A DNA stretch of 27,489 bases, taken from NCBI GenBank assembly GCA_003151595.1, contig PLXW01000131.1, positions 33,252-60,740 of the forward strand, written 5' to 3'. Positions 22,976-27,489 of the stretch are shown piece by piece. Positions within the stretch are counted from its first letter, which is position 1. Each line of letters begins with the position of its first letter. The stretch comes from Myxococcales bacterium (lineage in GTDB: Bacteria; Myxococcota; Polyangia; Polyangiales; Polyangiaceae). Under the pieces are notes generated by a model, which was given only the letters and a program-made list of their open reading frames with translations, was not told the DNA's origin and ran no database searches. A program made the translations under genes and the position numbers.

Positions 22976-24358
22976 TCAGCGCGCTGCGCCCAGCGCGCGC
23001 ATGCTGTCGCCCCCTTGTTTTCCGCCGTCGCCGTGATCGAGGACGTAGTCGGCGACGTCGTCGAGGCGACCGGTGATGGGCGAGCCGCTGTGGAGATCGG
23101 CGACGTACACCGGCGTGTTGGCGAGCGTCCCTTCGATGCCCGCGTCGGACACGCTCGCGACCGAGACCCACATCCACTCGAGCGGGCCGGCGTCGGCGAC
23201 CGAGCCGTCGAGGGACGTGGTGTGGAACGGGAGCTTCACGAGGAGCTTCGCGCCGCTCGTGCGCTCGCGCGCGAACGTGTCGGCGACGGCGGGGAACGCA
23301 GCGCGCGCGCGCTCGGCGATGGCCGCGAGCGCGGGCGAATCCGCCGCGCCGACGACGCCGTCGACGTGGCCGAAGACACGCGCCACGAGCGCGTCGTAGG
23401 CGGACGGGTCGCGTGCGCCGAGCGGCACGAAGCGGAGGACGATGTTGTCGGGATCCCCTTCGTGATGCGCCGCTTCGACGAGGTCACCCTTCGGGACGTC
23501 GCTCGCGTCGACGTCGCCGGGCACGAGCGCGACCGGAGCGAGCGTCGCGCCGTTCACGATCTCCGACGCGACGCGATCGACGAGCTCGCCCATCGCGTGC
23601 GCCGCGTTCATCGAGGCCCCTTCGACTTCGAGGTCGGGCGCGCCGAAGCGACGCATACCGAGCGTGAGGAGCCGCGCGGTGCCGTCGTCTTGTTCGTAGA
23701 GCTGGACGGCGATGCGATCGTCGCGCCACACGATGCCCCCGAGCGGCGAGGTGATCGTGTGCATGGCGAACGTCTTCGCGCCTTCGATCCGATGAATCAC
23801 TTCGTCGTAGACCAACCCGTGGAGCGACGTCGCGATCGCGCCCGCCGCCGCGAAGCCGGAGCGTGCCGCGATCGCGTCGCGCGTCACCGGCGACCGGACG
23901 GTCACGAGGACCGCGGTCGACAGGGCCGGGAGCAGGAGTCGCTGGTCGGCCGTCAGAGACGTCGCCATCGAATCCAGCGCCGCCCCCTTGGGCATCCCCC
24001 AGTCGGCCAGGGGTCTCGCTTCGAGCACCGTCGCGCGCGAGTCCGCCACAGTCGCCCGCACGGCCACGCACGCCGTGTCGTCGCCGCACCACTCCTTGGT
24101 GATCGCGCGCGCCAGCGCTTCGCGCCCGAGCGCACCCGCAACCTGCGCCGCGCTCGCCTTCGTGAGCACCGCAAACGCGGCCACCGCTTCACGCGGGCGC
24201 GCGAATTTGTGGGTCGCCACGCTCGCATCGACTCCGTTCGTCGCCACCCCGGCACCCGTCGCGGGCTCCGTCACGTGACGCGAGCATGCGCCGTACTGGA
24301 CGCAGATCGCGCCCCCCGCCAACGCGATCGCCACTGCGCCTAGCCCGCTTCTCCACAT
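22976..24358 (-). CDS. Exported protein with C-terminal DUF2314-like domain
   Basis: The protein is about 460 aa from the ATG at 24358, which opens with a signal segment ending YGAC (possible lipobox). A GTG at 24445 would add 29 charged residues before it and is less likely. Residues about 25-380 are not recognised; they include a conserved-looking LADWGMPKG segment and several Ala-rich helices. The final 80 residues match the pattern of DUF2314 ([20 protein letters not shown], then [17 protein letters not shown] and a [10 protein letters not shown] end), a small beta-rich domain of unknown function seen in E. coli YegJ-like proteins. It is divergent from gltB, 126 bp apart, so the two may share a control region. 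Confidence 0.78.
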   Translation of the reverse strand: MWRSGLGAVAIALAGGAICVQYGACSRHVTEPATGAGVATNGVDASVATHKFARPREAVAAFAVLTKASAAQVAGALGREALARAITKEWCGDDTACVAVRATVADSRATVLEARPLADWGMPKGAALDSMATSLTADQRLLLPALSTAVLVTVRSPVTRDAIAARSGFAAAGAIATSLHGLVYDEVIHRIEGAKTFAMHTITSPLGGIVWRDDRIAVQLYEQDDGTARLLTLGMRRFGAPDLEVEGASMNAAHAMGELVDRVASEIVNGATLAPVALVPGDVDASDVPKGDLVEAAHHEGDPDNIVLRFVPLGARDPSAYDALVARVFGHVDGVVGAADSPALAAIAERARAAFPAVADTFARERTSGAKLLVKLPFHTTSLDGSVADAGPLEWMWVSVASVSDAGIEGTLANTPVYVADLHSGSPITGRLDDVADYVLDHGDGGKQGGDSMRALGAAR

Positions 24359-24484
24359 TGCGCGCGAAGCAAAGCAGTCTTCGAGCCACACGTCCCCGTC
24401 GACGTCCCCATCCCGTCCAGCGGGCTTTCGAGGGGCGCCCTTCACTGGTGCGATGCGTCAACGCGTTGTAGACCTACCTTCCTC

Positions 24485-27400
24485 ATGGCGCTCCCTCGCG
24501 CGCACGGCCTCTACGATCCCGCTGACGAGCACGACGCTTGTGGTCTCGGCTTCGTGGCCGAGCTCCGTCGCGGCCCCTCGCACGACGTCGTCAGCAAAGC
24601 GCTCGAGGTGCTTCGTCGCTTGAGCCATCGCGGCGCGGCCGGCGCCGATCCGAGCACCGGCGACGGCGCGGGCATCCTCTTTCAGATCCCGCACGCCTTC
24701 TACGAGCGCGTCCTCTCGCATCGCGACATCGAGCTCCCGCTGGCCGGCGACTACGGCGTCCTCCAGTGCTTTCTCTCCCGCGACGTCGGGCGAATGGACG
24801 CGCAGATGGGGATCGTCGAAGGGGTGGTCCGCTACCACAACCAGAAGGTCCTCGGCTGGCGCGACGTCCCCGTCGACGACGGCGTGCTCGGCCCCGTCGC
24901 GCGCAAGAGTCGTCCGACGATGAAGCAGCTCTTCATCGCGCGCATGGCGCCGGCGGCGTCGTTCGAGCGCGTGCTCTTCATGATCCGGAAGCGCGCGGGG
25001 CGACTCGTGTCGAAGACGCTCGGGCACAGCGATGATGGAAGCGACTTCTACATCGCGAGCTGCTCGTCGAAGACCGTTGTCTACAAAGGGCTGATGCTCC
25101 CGGAGCGGATCGACGGCTTCTACCTCGACCTCCGCCAGGACGACGTGAAGAGCGCGCTCGCCATGGTGCACTCGCGCTTCAGCACGAACACGTTCCCCAC
25201 GTGGGATCGCGCGCACCCGTACCGGCACATCGCGCACAACGGCGAGATCAACACGCTGCGCGGCAACCAAAACTGGATGGGCGCGCGCGAGCCGCTGCTC
25301 GCGAGCCGCGCGTTCGGCGAGCACATCGCCGACTTCAAGCCGATCATCCGCCCGCAAGGGAGCGACTCGGCGAGCCTCGACAACGTCGTCGACTTCCTCG
25401 TGGCCGGCGGGCGTTCGCTCCCGCACGTCATGATGATGCTCGTGCCCGAAGCGTGGGCCACGCAGGACGACATGCCGCCGGAGAAGCGCGCGTTCTACGA
25501 GTACCACGCGAGCCTCGTCGAGCCGTGGGACGGGCCGGCCGCGCTCGTCTTCACCGACGGCACGCTCATCGGCGCGACGCTCGATCGGAACGGGCTCCGT
25601 CCGGCGAAGTACGTCGTCACCGAGAGCGGGATGGTCGTGCTCGCGAGCGAGCTCGGCGTGCTCGATTTTCCGGTCGAGGACGTCATCGCCAAGGGGCGGC
25701 TCCAGCCCGGGAAGATGTTCCTCGTCGATACGGCGAAGGGGCGCATCGTCTCCGACGACGAAGTGAAGAAAGAGATCGCGACGCGAAAGCCGTACGCGCA
25801 GTGGATCGCCGACAACAAGATCGAGCTGGCGCAGCTGCCGACGGTCGAGTCGCTGTTCACGCTTCCGCCCGTCGAGCGCGAACGATTGCAGCGCGCCTTC
25901 GGCTACTCGCGCGAAGACCTGCGCACGCTACTGGCAGTGATGGCGACGAACGGCGAAGAGCCGACGGGGAGCATGGGGAACGACGCCGCGCTCGCGGTCC
26001 TCAGCGATCGGCCGGTGTCGCTGTTCCGCTACTTCAAGCAGCAGTTCGCGCAGGTCACGAACCCGCCGATCGATCCGATCCGAGAAGAGCTCGTGATGTC
26101 GCTCGTGTCGTGCGTCGGCGGCGAAGGGAACCTCCTCGACGAGACGCCCGAACAGTGTCGCCTGCTCGAGCTGCCGCACCCGATCCTGTCGAACGCGGGC
26201 CTCGCGAAGTTTCTGGCGAGCGACATCAAGGATTTTCGCGCGGCGAAGGTCCCCATCACGTTCGCGATCAAGGCGGGCGGCGACGCGACGCAAGCGCTGG
26301 CCGATGGGATCGAAGCGGCGTGCGCGCGTGCCTCCCGAGCGGTCGACGAAGGGGCCTCGATCCTCGTGCTCAGCGACCGCGACGTCGACGCCTGGCACGC
26401 GCCGATCCCGAGCTTGCTCGCGACCGCGGCGGTGCACCATCGCTTGATCCGCGAGGGGAAGCGGGTCCGCTGCGGCATCATCGTCGAGTCGGGCGAGCCG
26501 CGCGAAGTGGCCGACATGGCGCTCCTCGTCGGCTACGGCGCGGGTGCGGTGAACCCGTACCTCGCGTTCGAGTCGATCCACGCGATGGTGAAAGACGGAG
26601 TCCTCACCGACGTCGACCCGAGCGCGGCCGACAAGAACTACGTGAAGGCCCTCAAGAAGGGGCTCCTCAAGGTCCTCTCCAAGATGGGCATCTCGACGAT
26701 CGCGAGCTACCACGGCGCGCAGATCTTCGAAGCGGTCGGCATCGGTAAGAGCGTCATCGACGCGTACTTCACCGGGACCGCGTCGCGGCTCGGCGGCGTG
26801 GGGCTGGCGGAGATCGCGCGCGAAGCGGTCGCGCGTCACGCGGACGGGTTCCATCGCGAGCCGCACGAGCTCGACGTCGGCGGCGTGTATGCGTGGCGCG
26901 TCGATGGCGAGCGTCACCTGTGGACGCCCGAGTCGGTCGCGAGCCTCCAGAAGGCCGTGCGCCTCGGCGACGCGAAGAGCTACGAGGACTACGCGCGCGC
27001 GATCAACGATCAGTCCGCGGGTCTCTCCACGCTGCGCGGCATGTGGGAATTCAAGGCCGCGGCTGGTCGCGCGCCGATCGCGATCGACGAGGTCGAGCCG
27101 GCCAAAGAGATCGTGAAGCGCTTCGCCACCGGCGCGATGTCGTTCGGCAGCATCAGCCGCGAAGCGCACGAGAACCTCGCCGTGGCGATGAACCGCATCG
27201 GCGGCAAATCGAACACCGGCGAAGGGGGCGAAGACGAAGGGCGCTACGTGCGTGACGCGAAGGGCGACTTGCGACGAAGCGCGATCAAGCAGGTCGCGAG
27301 CGCGCGCTTCGGCGTCACGGCGCACTACCTCGTCAACGCCGACGAGCTGCAGATCAAGATGGCGCAAGGGGCGAAGCCCGGCGAAGGGGGGCAGCTCCCG

Positions 27401-27489
27401 GGGCACAAGGTGAGCGAAGAGATCGCGCGCGTGCGTCACTCGACGCCGGGCGTGACGCTCATCTCGCCGCCGCCGCACCACGACATCTA
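24485..27489 (+). CDS. gltB: Glutamate synthase large subunit, C-terminus beyond window
   Basis: The first 1001 codons are present; the usual full length is about 1,500. It catalyses glutamine + 2-oxoglutarate to two glutamates in nitrogen assimilation. Cys19 ([10 protein letters not shown]) is the expected N-terminal nucleophile of the class II glutaminase after removal of an 18-residue propeptide. Supporting motifs are [54 protein letters not shown] and [10 protein letters not shown]. The central domain begins near 500 ([15 protein letters not shown]). The FMN domain begins near 880 ([32 protein letters not shown]). The Fe-S cysteines lie beyond the edge. Whether gltD follows cannot be seen. 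Confidence 0.97.
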   Translation, partial: MALPRAHGLYDPADEHDACGLGFVAELRRGPSHDVVSKALEVLRRLSHRGAAGADPSTGDGAGILFQIPHAFYERVLSHRDIELPLAGDYGVLQCFLSRDVGRMDAQMGIVEGVVRYHNQKVLGWRDVPVDDGVLGPVARKSRPTMKQLFIARMAPAASFERVLFMIRKRAGRLVSKTLGHSDDGSDFYIASCSSKTVVYKGLMLPERIDGFYLDLRQDDVKSALAMVHSRFSTNTFPTWDRAHPYRHIAHNGEINTLRGNQNWMGAREPLLASRAFGEHIADFKPIIRPQGSDSASLDNVVDFLVAGGRSLPHVMMMLVPEAWATQDDMPPEKRAFYEYHASLVEPWDGPAALVFTDGTLIGATLDRNGLRPAKYVVTESGMVVLASELGVLDFPVEDVIAKGRLQPGKMFLVDTAKGRIVSDDEVKKEIATRKPYAQWIADNKIELAQLPTVESLFTLPPVERERLQRAFGYSREDLRTLLAVMATNGEEPTGSMGNDAALAVLSDRPVSLFRYFKQQFAQVTNPPIDPIREELVMSLVSCVGGEGNLLDETPEQCRLLELPHPILSNAGLAKFLASDIKDFRAAKVPITFAIKAGGDATQALADGIEAACARASRAVDEGASILVLSDRDVDAWHAPIPSLLATAAVHHRLIREGKRVRCGIIVESGEPREVADMALLVGYGAGAVNPYLAFESIHAMVKDGVLTDVDPSAADKNYVKALKKGLLKVLSKMGISTIASYHGAQIFEAVGIGKSVIDAYFTGTASRLGGVGLAEIAREAVARHADGFHREPHELDVGGVYAWRVDGERHLWTPESVASLQKAVRLGDAKSYEDYARAINDQSAGLSTLRGMWEFKAAAGRAPIAIDEVEPAKEIVKRFATGAMSFGSISREAHENLAVAMNRIGGKSNTGEGGEDEGRYVRDAKGDLRRSAIKQVASARFGVTAHYLVNADELQIKMAQGAKPGEGGQLPGHKVSEEIARVRHSTPGVTLISPPPHHDI

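Noticed and set aside
25928..27481. 517-codon minus-strand open frame opposite gltB
   Set aside because: It lies wholly inside the glutamate synthase frame and has the same Arg/Val/Asp/His shadow composition.

Overview
The window is very GC-rich, and third codon positions are almost always G or C. It carries two eukaryotic-like Ser/Thr kinases, many short Cys-rich lipoproteins, a GYF-domain membrane protein and Pro/Ala/Ser-rich linkers. This combination points to a myxobacterium (Myxococcota, probably order Polyangiales). That placement is inferred from style and gene content, not from a marker search. I see no rRNA, tRNA, CRISPR array, transposase or phage gene.

Layout. Positions 1-1016 (minus) hold the N-terminal part of an ABC1/AarF-type atypical kinase. 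Diverging from it is a tightly packed plus-strand run: lipoprotein (1092-1505), Cys-rich lipoprotein (1502-2122), membrane-anchored Ser/Thr kinase (2124-3488) and the primosomal helicase PriA (3488-5761). Their stops and starts overlap or nearly touch. After priA comes about 650 bp of structured non-coding DNA: nested inverted repeats, two long hairpins whose 18-nt loops are exact reverse complements of each other, and four tandem 42-bp repeats. An uncharacterised 198-aa gene (6420-7016) follows, ending in a strong intrinsic terminator. Next is a receptor-like kinase (7121-9805) fusing a Ser/Thr kinase, one membrane segment and a LivJ-type ligand-binding domain. It is convergent with a Cys-rich secreted protein (9816-10448, minus). 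About 700 bp with little coding follows, holding several small inverted repeats and a possible 23-codon peptide gene (10808-10879, minus).

From 11162 to 16667 the plus strand encodes a GNAT acetyltransferase, a ComF-like phosphoribosyltransferase, a 910-aa GYF-domain/transmembrane protein with a probable beta-propeller outside the membrane, and two lipoproteins. On the minus strand are a DsbD-like electron transporter (16689-18014) and a TPR-like protein (18236-18970). Two tandem paralogous small lipoproteins (19021-19682, plus) meet a lipoprotein-glyQ pair (19785-21040, minus) across a dispersed-type GTCATCCTGAG inverted repeat. Two minus-strand envelope proteins (21160-24358) follow, the second with a DUF2314-like C-terminus. 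The window ends in the first 1001 codons of glutamate synthase large subunit, gltB.

How it fits together. Housekeeping genes (priA, glyQ, gltB, dsbD, comF) are interleaved with envelope and signalling genes typical of large myxobacterial genomes. The two kinases probably carry signals across the inner membrane. DsbD may supply reductant to the periplasm, where many of the Cys-rich exported proteins encoded here would fold. No single multi-gene novel system is evident. The strongest unexplained signals are the paired hairpins and tandem repeats after priA, the receptor kinase with a periplasmic-binding-protein sensor, and the short peptide at 10808-10879.
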